Source of the DNA: Komagataeibacter intermedius TF2
GTDB lineage: Bacteria > Pseudomonadota > Alphaproteobacteria > Acetobacterales > Acetobacteraceae
Reading direction: 5' to 3'
NCBI RefSeq assembly: GCF_000964425.1
Contig: NZ_BANF01000044.1
Location: 1-64,000, forward strand
Length of the DNA stretch: 64,000 nucleotides
Shown: positions 9,210 to 17,480 of the stretch, piece after piece
Numbering within the stretch: position 1 is the first letter of the stretch
Layout of the letters: every line of letters starts with the position of its first letter
Position numbers and translations under genes: made by a program
Notes under the pieces: generated by a model
Told to the model about the DNA's origin: nothing
Database searches by the model: none
What the model saw: only the letters and a program-made list of their open reading frames with translations

Positions 9210-10235
9210 ATGCCCCAGCTACCCGCCAGCGATCACACGGATGGCACCCGCTTTTTCAATCCCCCCGCCATCCGCCCCGACGCCACGCCGCCGGGGCGGA
9301 TGCGGCGCCTGTCCATCCTGAAATGGCAGTGGAACCGACCGAAATCGGACTGGCCCGCATGGATCGGGAACCCGCCACCAAAAGGCGACCCACATACCCG
9401 GCCTGCGGCGGGAACGGTGCAGGTAACGTTTATCGGGCACAGTACGTTCCTCATTCGTCTGCCCCGCCCTGATGGCACGGCGCTGAGCATCCTGACCGAT
9501 CCCATCTTCTCCCTGCGCTGCTCGCCCTTTTCCTTCATGGGGCCCAGGCGGGTGCGCGCGCCGGGACGGGCACTGGCCGACCTGCCGCGCATTGACGTGG
9601 TACTGGTGTCCCATGCGCATTACGACCACATGGACCTGCCCACCCTGCGCGCGCTGGCACGGCGGGGGGATGACCCGCTGGTGATCACGCCGCTGTGCAA
9701 CGCCCGATTCATGCGCAGGACCGGGCTGCGGCGCATCATGGAACTGGACTGGTGGCAGTCCGTGGCCATACCGGGCCTGCAGGTGACCTGCACCCCTGCC
9801 CGCCATGGCGCGGCCCGCACCCCGTTCGACCGGAACAGAAGCCTGTGGGGCGGGTTCATGCTGCGTGACGGGGCGGGGCACCGGCTGTTCTTTGCCGGCG
9901 ACACCGCGCATGGGCGGCACTGGGGGCTGATCCGCGAACGGCTGGGAGCACCGGACATCGCACTTCTGCCCATCGGGGCGTATGACCCGCGTGCGCTCAT
10001 GGCAGGCGTGCATGCCACCCCCGAGGAAGCAGTGGCGGGCCTGCGCCAGCTTGGGGCGAAGCATGGCATCGGCATGCATTTCGGCACGTTCCGCCTGACG
10101 GATGAACCCATGGATGAACCCGTGCGCAGACTGGCCCGCGCCGTGCAGGAGAGCGGCCTGCCCCCCGATACGATGGGCGTCATGGACCACGGGGAATGCC
10201 GCGACATTGCATGGCGGCAACCCGATGATGCGTGA
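9210..10235 (+). CDS. MBL-fold metallo-hydrolase (NAPE-PLD/UlaG-like)
   Basis: A 341-aa metallo-beta-lactamase-fold hydrolase. The metal-binding HxHxDH motif is SHAHYDHMD, first His about residue 135. FAGDTAHG downstream supplies the bridging Asp, and GMHFGTFRLTDEP carries the last His. The N-terminal MRRLSILKWQW and IGHSTFLIRL strands resemble the NAPE-PLD/YtnP/UlaG branch, which cleaves phosphodiesters or lactones; the substrate here is unknown. The ATG at 9210 follows GGAG with seven-base spacing, and a long upstream in-frame extension was rejected. There is no signal peptide, so it is probably cytoplasmic. It is followed 102 bp later by the ankyrin gene on the same strand. Confidence 0.85.
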   Translation: MPQLPASDHTDGTRFFNPPAIRPDATPPGRMRRLSILKWQWNRPKSDWPAWIGNPPPKGDPHTRPAAGTVQVTFIGHSTFLIRLPRPDGTALSILTDPIFSLRCSPFSFMGPRRVRAPGRALADLPRIDVVLVSHAHYDHMDLPTLRALARRGDDPLVITPLCNARFMRRTGLRRIMELDWWQSVAIPGLQVTCTPARHGAARTPFDRNRSLWGGFMLRDGAGHRLFFAGDTAHGRHWGLIRERLGAPDIALLPIGAYDPRALMAGVHATPEEAVAGLRQLGAKHGIGMHFGTFRLTDEPMDEPVRRLARAVQESGLPPDTMGVMDHGECRDIAWRQPDDA

Positions 10236-10337
10236 TTGCCCGATGTTCTTTTCAGCCGAACCGTCCTATGATCCGCCGCATCTGACGGGACCGGCCCCCG
10301 CCCCCGTTTTCCGCAACCCGACCCGCGAGGCAGGCAC

Positions 10338-10886
10338 ATGAGCAAGACAATCGCCAGCGGCGACCCCGCCGCCGCCGCACCCGAATCCTTCAGCAACGCG
10401 GAAATCGAGACCCTGTTCCTGTCCGCCGCCCGTGATGGACAGACAGACCTGGTCAGCGAATTCCTGAACGCGGGCATCAACCCCGATACCCGCAATGACA
10501 AAGGCTACACCGCGCTGATCCTGGCGGCCTATAATGGCCATGCCGGGACCGTGCGCGCCCTGCTGGAAGGTGGGGCCAACCCCAACCTACAGGACGCCAA
10601 GGGGGCGACCGCGCTGGCCGGTGTGGCGTTCAAGGGCGACCTGCCCTGTGCGCGCGTGCTGGTGGAACATGGGGCTGCGATTGACGTGCCCAATTTTGTC
10701 GGCCGCACGCCGCTGATCTTTGCGGTCATGTTCAACCGGGACCCCATGGTGACCTTCCTGCTGGATCATGGCGCCAACCCCGACCTGCGTGATGGCGAGG
10801 GGATCAGCGCGCGCATCTTTGCCACCCGCCAGGGCAATACCGCCCTGCTGTCCGCCATGAACCGCCCGGCACCAGCCGGCGACTGA
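10338..10886 (+). CDS. ankyrin-repeat protein
   Basis: A 182-aa protein made largely of ankyrin repeats from about residue 33. Visible repeats include DKGYTALILAAYNGHAGTVRALL, AKGATALAGVAFKGDLPCARVL, FVGRTPLIFAVMFNRDPMVTFLL and a final DGEGISARIFATRQGNTALL. Each has the G-TPL-A core and the hairpin to the next repeat (GANPNLQD, GAAIDVPN, GANPDLRD). No signal peptide or membrane segment is seen, so a cytoplasmic protein-interaction scaffold is likely; partner unknown. The start ATG follows GAGGCAGGCAC. A GC hairpin lies 28 bp past the stop and separates it from hisC. Confidence 0.9.
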   Translation: MSKTIASGDPAAAAPESFSNAEIETLFLSAARDGQTDLVSEFLNAGINPDTRNDKGYTALILAAYNGHAGTVRALLEGGANPNLQDAKGATALAGVAFKGDLPCARVLVEHGAAIDVPNFVGRTPLIFAVMFNRDPMVTFLLDHGANPDLRDGEGISARIFATRQGNTALLSAMNRPAPAGD

Positions 10887-10913
10887 TCCTTTCCTTTCCT
10901 TTTCTTTACTCCC

Positions 10914-10954
10914 GCGCGCCCGTGCCCGCCCCGGGGACGGGCGCGCGTCTGTTT
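10914..10954 (+). terminator. probable terminator after ankyrin gene
   Basis: A long GC stem (10 bases at 10914-10923 pairing with 11 at 10937-10947, one bulge) is followed by TCTGTTTTC. The T-tract is interrupted, so termination strength is uncertain. Confidence 0.6.
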
Positions 10955-10985
10955 TCATGACCCTGACAATCTGGAATTCACCCTG

Positions 10986-12056
10986 ATGAGCCGTTTCTGG
11001 AGCCCTGTCGTCCATACCCTGACCCCCTATGTGCCAGGGGAACAGCCCAGACTGGCCAACCTGATCAAGCTGAATACCAACGAATGTCCGTATGGCCCGT
11101 CGCCAAAGGTGCTGGAGGCCATTCGCGCCGCCACCAACGACACGCTGCGCCTGTATCCCGACCCCACGGCGCAGGCGCTGTGCGCCGCGATCGCACGCGC
11201 GCATGATGTCCCGGTTGACCATGTTTTTGTAGGCAATGGATCGGACGAGGTGCTGGCCCATACCTTTCAGGGGCTGCTCAACCACGAAGACCCCCTGCTG
11301 TTTCCTGATATTACCTACAGCTTCTATCCCGTGTACTGCGGGCTGTATGGCATAAGGCATGAGACGGTGCCGCTGGATGACGCCATGCGCATCGACGCCG
11401 CCGCCTATCGCAGGCCATGCGGCGGCATCATCATCCCCAACCCCAACGCCCCCACCGGAATTGCCCTGGGGCTGGACGCCATCCGCACCGTGCTGGAGGA
11501 CCACCCCGACGCGGTAGTGGTCGTGGATGAAGCCTATGTCGACTTCGGTGCGGAGACGGCAATTGCGCTGGTGGCGCAGTACCCCAACCTGCTGGTCGTG
11601 CGTACCCTGTCCAAGTCCAGTGCGCTGGCGGGGCTACGGGTTGGATACGCCATCGGGCAGCCCGACCTGATCGCAGCCCTGACCCGCGTAAAGGACAGTT
11701 TCAATTCCTATCCGCTGGACCGTCTGGCGCAGGCAGGCGCCATCGCCGCGATCGAGGATCGGGAATGGCTTGCAAACACCCGTGAGAAAATCATAAACTC
11801 CCGGAACAGGCTGACCGACAGCTTGGGAAAGATGGGGTTCGAGATCCTGCCATCACAGGCAAATTTCATATTTGCCCGGCACCCGGACCGTGACGCCGCG
11901 TATCTTGCCGCCGCCCTGAGGGAACGGGCGATCATCGTGCGTCATTTCCGGACCCCGCGCATTGCACAGTGGCTACGCATCACCATTGGTACCGATGCCG
12001 AATGTCAGGCCCTGATATCGGGTCTGGCCGATGTGCTGGCGCTGAACGGGGGTTAA
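10986..12056 (+). CDS. hisC: histidinol-phosphate aminotransferase
   Basis: PLP-dependent class I/II aminotransferase interconverting imidazole-acetol phosphate and L-histidinol phosphate. The 356-aa length fits HisC. Motifs: [14 protein letters not shown] near the N-terminus, [22 protein letters not shown] (PLP pyridine-binding Asp), and [19 protein letters not shown] with the Schiff-base Lys; C-terminal [15 protein letters not shown] binds the substrate carboxylate or phosphate. No other his genes are adjacent, so the gene is dispersed from any his operon. Such solitary enzymes may also transaminate aromatic amino acids. Confidence 0.93.
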   Translation: MSRFWSPVVHTLTPYVPGEQPRLANLIKLNTNECPYGPSPKVLEAIRAATNDTLRLYPDPTAQALCAAIARAHDVPVDHVFVGNGSDEVLAHTFQGLLNHEDPLLFPDITYSFYPVYCGLYGIRHETVPLDDAMRIDAAAYRRPCGGIIIPNPNAPTGIALGLDAIRTVLEDHPDAVVVVDEAYVDFGAETAIALVAQYPNLLVVRTLSKSSALAGLRVGYAIGQPDLIAALTRVKDSFNSYPLDRLAQAGAIAAIEDREWLANTREKIINSRNRLTDSLGKMGFEILPSQANFIFARHPDRDAAYLAAALRERAIIVRHFRTPRIAQWLRITIGTDAECQALISGLADVLALNGG

Positions 12057-12191
12057 GTCCCCCGGTTCATCACGTACCTGCGCCTGCCCAACCTGCCATG
12101 ACCGCAGGCGGGGGACAGTGCGTGCTGTCCGTCTTTCCACATTCCGGTTAACAACCCATTTCCTGGACCCGAGGTCCACAGGACACCTATC

Positions 12192-12470
12192 ATGCGCGCA
12201 TTCCACGGACAGATGTCCGACAACCAGCCGATCCGCCGCACGCTTGCTGAAAAACAGAAACAGCTGCGCGACCTGCGTGAAACGCTGGCCACCATGAAAT
12301 CGCATACTTCCCCCGCCCTGCGCGAAAGCGTGCAGAAACGCATCCGCCAGCTGGAAAGCGAAGTCAGCGCCGCCCCTGCCCTGAAAACAAACGAACGACG
12401 CACCACAGGCAGCCCGAATGGCACGGATCGCCCGCGCAGCCCGCGCCGTCGTCCCGAACGCAGTATCTGA
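12192..12470 (+). CDS. small basic coiled-coil protein, unknown function
   Basis: A 92-aa protein not matched to any family I recognise. Residues 15-60 are charged and helical with heptad-like spacing (RRTLAEKQKQLRDLRETL, then VQKRIRQLESEV), suggesting a short coiled coil. The last 30 residues are Arg/Pro/Ser-rich and disordered (RPRSPRRRPERSI), strongly basic and possibly nucleic-acid binding. AGGA lies eight bases before the ATG. A strong intrinsic terminator begins seven bases past the stop, which supports a real transcription unit. No neighbour hints at its role. Confidence 0.65.
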   Translation: MRAFHGQMSDNQPIRRTLAEKQKQLRDLRETLATMKSHTSPALRESVQKRIRQLESEVSAAPALKTNERRTTGSPNGTDRPRSPRRRPERSI

Positions 12471-12477
12471 CAGAACG

Positions 12478-12511
12478 AAAAAGGCCGGCCCCATCGGGTG
12501 CCGGCCTTTTT
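12478..12511 (+). terminator. intrinsic terminator after the 92-aa gene
   Basis: Perfect 12-bp stem AAAAAGGCCGGC (12478-12489) with GCCGGCCTTTTT (12500-12511) and a 10-nt loop. With A and T tracts on both sides it can act in both directions. Confidence 0.92.
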
Positions 12512-12668
12512 CATATCATGCCACCTGTCTGGCTGACCCCAAGGTCCCGTGCCGTCAGGATAAGGCTCCATGACCTACAGTTTCTGATCATAAGATGGTT
12601 TCCGGACGCTTCCTGAAGCTTTTCCTCTTTTCCCCCAGCAATCCTGGGTCAGTTCCTATTCAGATCAT

Positions 12669-12698
12669 AAAAAACGGGCCTGCTTTACAGCAGGCCCG
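12669..12698 (-). terminator. intrinsic terminator after the MFS permease
   Basis: 10-bp stem CGGGCCTGCT (12675-12684) with AGCAGGCCCG (12689-12698), tetraloop, then six T on the minus strand (12669-12674). It lies 48 bp beyond the permease stop. Confidence 0.9.
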
Positions 12699-12745
12699 CT
12701 CTCTACCCGTCCCGAAACGACGGGACTGATACAGGTGGGGCGGGA

Positions 12746-14062
12746 TCAGTGACCGAGCGTCACTTCTTCCGCCACGTCACCGCGCGCCGCAGCCGCGTCG
12801 ATGTAACGACGGGCTTCAGGCGAGACGGTCAGCACCAGCGTCATCACGGCTGAAGCGACATACAGGCCGGAGAAGATCCAGATGATCCCCTCGATCCCAC
12901 GCCAGTTTTCAAACCACGTCACGATGGCCGGACCAACCCACGTGCTGGCGCCAGCACCCAGACCCAGGGCGGACAGGGCGGCAGCCTTTTCCTTCGGGCA
13001 GATCTGCGGCACCAGGCCGGACAGCGGCACGAAGGCGGCAATCGTCGCGCCATACAGCGCGCCCATGGCGGCAGCGATGGGGAAGTTGCCGGGGAACATC
13101 TGCGGCACGTAGTAGAACAGCGGCACGGTGATCGCAGCACCCACGCAGCCGAACAGGGCGACAACCGTACGGTGACCCAGACGGTCAGCCGTGATGCCGG
13201 ACACCAGGTTCACCAGAATGTTCGACAGGAAGATGATCGACAGAAGCTGCAGCCACTGCGACAGCGAGAAGCCGATCACCTTGGTGAAGAACGCCGGCAT
13301 GATGACCAGGAACGCATATTCGGACGACGTGTTGATGGTCCGCACGATCATGGCGATAAACGTCTTGGGTTCACGCCACAGGATGCTGATCGAACTGAAG
13401 AAGATCGTGGCCGGCGGCGTGCCGGGGGCCGCGAGGCGCTTGGACCCGATCGGTTCACGCGTCATCAGCAGGGCAAGCAGGCCACCGAACATGACCAGCG
13501 CCAGCGAGGACCAGAACGTTGCCATTTCGCCAATCAGCGGAATGGAGAAACTGGCGAACAGCGAACCCAGCGTAGGCAGCCCGCCGGAGAAGGCGAACCA
13601 GAACCAGCCCGCGGCCGAACCCAGCTGGCGCGGCGGGGTCGCGGCGGCAATCCATACAAGGAAGCCGTAGGTGAACAGCGGATAGCCAAAGCCACGCATG
13701 GTGTAGGCTGCCAGCATGATGGGATAGCTGTTGACGGCCACGCCAAAGGTCAGGAACAGGACCTCGAACACACCCCAGATGGCAAGTCCGATCCACATGA
13801 CCCGCTTGGGGCCCCACAGGTCGGACAGCGGCCCCGATGCCCATGAGGACAGCGAAACGGTCACACCGTAAATGGTAAACAGCAGCGCGGTATTGCGCGA
13901 CGAAATGCCCTGCCCCTCCAGATAGGGGGCCAGGTAGCCGGCCTCGACACCATCACCGATCATGAAGAACAGCAGGCCGACAAACCCCCAGAACAGGGGC
14001 GCCGGGATGCCAAGCTTATCAGCTATGGACGTTGATTCGGACAGATTGTCTGTCTGTTTCAA
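12746..14062 (-). CDS. MFS transporter, polyol permease (RbtT/DalT/CsbX-like)
   Basis: A 438-aa major facilitator with about 12 hydrophobic segments. The N-terminal LGIPAPLFWGFVGLLFFMIGDGVEAG resembles the ribitol/arabinitol permease family, so proton-coupled sugar-alcohol uptake is the best guess (family resemblance from memory). The loop 2-3 signature is ASGPLSDLWGPKRVMWIG. Homology begins just after a TTG at 14062 preceded by AGAGGAG with nine-base spacing, while the 108 upstream in-frame codons look non-coding; I therefore take TTG as the start. The leader is long, AT-rich and palindromic, suggesting regulation. A polyol-type dehydrogenase gene lies about 6 kb away but is not in the same operon. 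Confidence 0.82.
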   Translation of the reverse strand: MKQTDNLSESTSIADKLGIPAPLFWGFVGLLFFMIGDGVEAGYLAPYLEGQGISSRNTALLFTIYGVTVSLSSWASGPLSDLWGPKRVMWIGLAIWGVFEVLFLTFGVAVNSYPIMLAAYTMRGFGYPLFTYGFLVWIAAATPPRQLGSAAGWFWFAFSGGLPTLGSLFASFSIPLIGEMATFWSSLALVMFGGLLALLMTREPIGSKRLAAPGTPPATIFFSSISILWREPKTFIAMIVRTINTSSEYAFLVIMPAFFTKVIGFSLSQWLQLLSIIFLSNILVNLVSGITADRLGHRTVVALFGCVGAAITVPLFYYVPQMFPGNFPIAAAMGALYGATIAAFVPLSGLVPQICPKEKAAALSALGLGAGASTWVGPAIVTWFENWRGIEGIIWIFSGLYVASAVMTLVLTVSPEARRYIDAAAARGDVAEEVTLGH

Positions 14063-14819
14063 GGGGAGATACTCCTCTTTCACAGGCAGCCGACACGAAG
14101 ATGAGGGGCTCCACCTCATTGTGGAGCGTCGATGCAGGCTGCGTCCACACCGTCCGGTTTTCCGGAAGCACCAGTGCGGAACCTCAGTTTCACAAGTTCG
14201 GGTGTGCAACCACCCGGACCGGCTACAGCAATGCGGGAACAGAAGAATGGCACCAGCGCCAAAACGCCAGCGCATCATGCCTGGCAAACCTGCTTCCCCA
14301 TAGATATCACCGGCCAAAAGTCGTCGATCCAGCAGGAAAACGCGCCTGACGGCACGAGTTTCATAACAATACCAATGAAAAAACACCTGGCCTTACCCAA
14401 AAAAGGGCACAACCACGTGATCTCCCATCACCGGAAAGACCAAGAATTGGCTGGATATACAAAATCGTTGCAGTTTCGAACGATTTCACAGTGATCCGAT
14501 AGTCTTCAACCTCCGAACAGGTACAAAAAATATATTCAGTGATGGCAATCTATACTAAAAAACTCTCCAGAATGTAAGGGAAATCTCAAATTTTTGCCGA
14601 GATTCGGATTTTTCCCTTATTATATCAAGAGATTTCAGGTCATATTTTTATGCATACAGTATATGCATCACGCCCGGGCACCATCTTTCGCCATGGGTGG
14701 GTTCCTGCCATAGTCGGCCTTTCACCTGCCCATACGGGCGGGGCCGCACCCCGGTGCGGTACAGGCACTGCCTGCTGCATTCTTTCATGCCGGGGCATGG
14801 ACAGACGGAAACGGTTACG
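14063..14819. promoter_or_regulatory. AT-rich regulatory region between permease and 149-aa gene
   Basis: About 757 bp without a credible gene. The section from about 14300 to 14680 is far more AT-rich than the surroundings. It holds three inverted repeats: AAATCGTT (14462-14469) with AACGATTT (14479-14486); AATCTC with GAGATT nested inside AAGGGAAA and TTTCCCTT around 14577-14619; and ATGCATA (14650-14656) with TATGCAT (14662-14668). These are candidate operators or transcript structures for the divergent permease and exported-protein genes. I could not assign a regulator or a definite promoter. Confidence 0.5.
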
Positions 14820-15269
14820 GTGAACATCAATTCCATACGCCTTGCCGCATTGCCGGTTGCTTTGCTGCTTTCCCCCGCGCTGGTCTGCGCGTCCGCCCAT
14901 GGCCAGAGCCTGGCCACGCAGAAGGTGCAGCGCGCGATGGAAGTCCTGCGCCTGAAGCCGGACCTGGCCAGCAAGGCATGCCTCGACAAGCTCGAGGACC
15001 TGCACAAGATGGAAAAGGTCATCGAGGAAGCAAGCGAAAGCGCGCACAACCCCAACCTGTCGCTGGCCCACGATGTCATGGAATCCGATTACGAGGACGC
15101 AACCGAATCCTGCGTGCCCGATGCGGCCAAACTGTGCGCCAACCCGGGCAAACTGGCCAGCGCGAACCAGAAGAAGCTGTGTGAATCGCTGGATGCGATC
15201 ATGTCGGTTGATGGATCGGATGAAGGCGAGGAAATCGCCACCCCGCCCGAAGGCACGTCCTCCGACTGA
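14820..15269 (+). CDS. small exported protein of unknown function
   Basis: About 149 aa. The GTG at 14820 gives a clean signal peptide: NINSIR, hydrophobic LAALPVALLLSPALVCASA, with cleavage plausible after ASA. Earlier in-frame ATGs (e.g. about 14787) would add a hydrophilic extension, so the start is a choice. The mature part is helical and acidic, with four cysteines (KACLDK, ESCVPD, KLCANP, KLCESL) that could form two disulphides in the periplasm, and an acidic tail (DGSDEGEEIATPPEGTSSD). No family recognised. It is convergent with opgH, stops 22 bp apart. Confidence 0.6.
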   Translation: MNINSIRLAALPVALLLSPALVCASAHGQSLATQKVQRAMEVLRLKPDLASKACLDKLEDLHKMEKVIEEASESAHNPNLSLAHDVMESDYEDATESCVPDAAKLCANPGKLASANQKKLCESLDAIMSVDGSDEGEEIATPPEGTSSD

Positions 15270-15290
15270 AGGACGCGCCCGGAAGGAAGA

Positions 15291-17480
15291 TCAGGAAAGC
15301 TGCGCCAGCAGGTGCAGCCCTTCCGCATTGCCCAGAACGGCTGATTTCTCGGCCCGGTCCAGTTCCCGCATGGCGGTAGCCAGATCGGGGGCCTCACGCA
15401 GTTTCAGCAGCCCCACCAGCAATGCCGGATTGATCGGATCGCCCGGCCTGCGGGGTGGCGGCAACATGATTTCATGTACCCTGAGCAGCCCCGCACGCGC
15501 CCGCAGCACCGTCACCGCGTCCTGCACCGGGCGCCCGGCCATCTGCACCATATAGGTCAACGCCGCCTGCAGGACCGACGGCGGGGCGGTTTCCTCGGGG
15601 ATCAGCAGCAGGTGAGCGCGCCGGAAGGCCTGCCCCACTGCCGCACTGCCCGTCAGCACCGCCAGCGGTATGGCGCAGACCAGCCCCAGCGTGACCGGCA
15701 GCATCCACAGGAACAGCGGCAGGGAGACACTCCATGCCGCAACCGCCAGCGCAATGCCCAGTATGGTATGGATGGCATACAGCCGGGCGTTCTGCATGAT
15801 CTGCAGCCCGCCTGCATCACGCCGCTGCGCGTTCCAGCCCGAGTCGCGACCCAGCAGGATGGACATGACCCCCGCCGTCTGGATGATCATGGCGATAGGG
15901 GCCACCAGTCCCCCCACCACCGTTTCCACCACGATGGACGCCGCCGCGGCAAACGCGCCGCCGCAGCCACGCCGCAGCGGCCCGTCAATCAGCAGCAGCA
16001 GGTAGGCCAGTATCTTGGGCGCCAGCAGCACGCCCATGGTGCCAATGAACATGTATTCTGCCTGAACCGGGTCAACATGCGGCCAGTTGGGGTAAAGCAG
16101 CTTGGTATCGCCAAAATATTCCGGTTTGTAGAAACGGTTCTGCAGCGAAACCACAATCCCCACCAGCAGGAAAACCAGCCACAGCGGCGACGTGACATAC
16201 GATCCGATGCCCATGAGCATGTGCATCCGGCTGATCCAGTGCAGGCCCCGCGCGGACACAACCTTTGCATGCTGCAGGTTGCCCTGGCACCACCGCCGGT
16301 CGCGAATGGCGATGTCGGTCAGGGACGGGGGACTTTCCTCATACGATCCGGCCAGCGCCGGTACCATGTGGATGGCCCATCCGCCCCGGCGCATCAGCGC
16401 AGCCTCCACGAAATCATGGCTCATGATCGCGCCACCAAAGGGCTTGCGCCCCGGCAGGTGCGGCAGGCCCGCCTGCTCGGCAAAGGCACGGGTGCGGATT
16501 ACCGCGTTATGGCCCCAGTAATTGCCTTCCGACCCGTGCCACCAGGCAATGCCGTGGGCGATCAGCGGACCATATACCCGTCCCGCGAACTGCTGCATGC
16601 GGGCAAACAGCGTCTGCCCGTTGACAATAACCGGCAGGGACTGGATCAGCGCGACACCGGGATTCCGCTCCATGGCCGCCGTCAGCCGCACGATCACATC
16701 ACCCGACATGACGCTGTCGGCGTCCAGCGTGATCATCTGCTGGTAAGCCGCACCATAGGTCCGCACCCATTGCGCGATATTGCCCGCCTTGCGGTCCGTA
16801 TTGACCGCACGCCGACGGTAGAACAGCCGCCCGCCCCAGCCAGTGGCGCGGCACAGGGCCATGTAGGCCGCCTCCTCCGCCACCCAGACATCCGGGTCGG
16901 TCGTGTCCGACAGGATGAACACATCAAACGCCCGTTCCTGCAGGGTGGCCGAAAGGCTGTCTATGGTGGCGCGCAGGCCGGCCATGACACGGCCCGGGTC
17001 CTCGTTATAGGTCGGCATGAGCAGCGCGGTGCGGGTGGTCAGGCGCGGCAGCGGACCGCTGCGTTCAATCCCCAGCCCCAGGCCGCCATGCGTCAGCATT
17101 GACGCAAACCCGGCAAGGGCTGAGGTAAAGGCCAGCGCGATCCACAGGAACAGCATCACGAACAGCACCAGCATCACCATACCGGCCACGGAGCGCTGCA
17201 CGGCATTGAACACCAGGTCCATTTCGTAACCGGCCAGCCCCGTCATGGCGACCGCGCCACCAATCACCAGCAGGCGGCGCAGGTGGATCATCCGCCATTC
17301 GGTGGGCGGCGTCGGGCTGCGTCCGTGCAGATCGGGCGTTGCCGCCAGCGGATGGACCGGCATCTCCAGCGGGGCCGCGGGTGGCAGGGCGCACCAGCCC
17401 TGCGGCAACAGCGGCGCGGACTGGCCCGCCGCCGGACCGGGTGGCGCGTTTGCGGCTAGGGTGTCCATCGATAGACCCAT
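15291..17480 (-). CDS. opgH: glucans biosynthesis glucosyltransferase H
   Basis: Inner-membrane GT2 glucosyltransferase that polymerises UDP-glucose into the beta-1,2-glucan backbone of osmoregulated periplasmic glucans. The 729-aa protein has two N-terminal membrane segments after a Pro/Ala-rich tail, then the GT2 domain with LMPTYNEDP, the DxD of TLDADSVMSGD, the catalytic region HDFVEAALMRRGGW, and RDRRWCQGN corresponding to QxxRW. Several C-terminal membrane helices follow. It is shorter than the E. coli protein (about 847 aa), mainly at the ends. Its start overlaps the end of opgG by 25 bp, so translation is coupled. An alternative start is four codons later (MDTLAAN). Confidence 0.95.
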   Translation of the reverse strand: MGLSMDTLAANAPPGPAAGQSAPLLPQGWCALPPAAPLEMPVHPLAATPDLHGRSPTPPTEWRMIHLRRLLVIGGAVAMTGLAGYEMDLVFNAVQRSVAGMVMLVLFVMLFLWIALAFTSALAGFASMLTHGGLGLGIERSGPLPRLTTRTALLMPTYNEDPGRVMAGLRATIDSLSATLQERAFDVFILSDTTDPDVWVAEEAAYMALCRATGWGGRLFYRRRAVNTDRKAGNIAQWVRTYGAAYQQMITLDADSVMSGDVIVRLTAAMERNPGVALIQSLPVIVNGQTLFARMQQFAGRVYGPLIAHGIAWWHGSEGNYWGHNAVIRTRAFAEQAGLPHLPGRKPFGGAIMSHDFVEAALMRRGGWAIHMVPALAGSYEESPPSLTDIAIRDRRWCQGNLQHAKVVSARGLHWISRMHMLMGIGSYVTSPLWLVFLLVGIVVSLQNRFYKPEYFGDTKLLYPNWPHVDPVQAEYMFIGTMGVLLAPKILAYLLLLIDGPLRRGCGGAFAAAASIVVETVVGGLVAPIAMIIQTAGVMSILLGRDSGWNAQRRDAGGLQIMQNARLYAIHTILGIALAVAAWSVSLPLFLWMLPVTLGLVCAIPLAVLTGSAAVGQAFRRAHLLLIPEETAPPSVLQAALTYMVQMAGRPVQDAVTVLRARAGLLRVHEIMLPPPRRPGDPINPALLVGLLKLREAPDLATAMRELDRAEKSAVLGNAEGLHLLAQLS

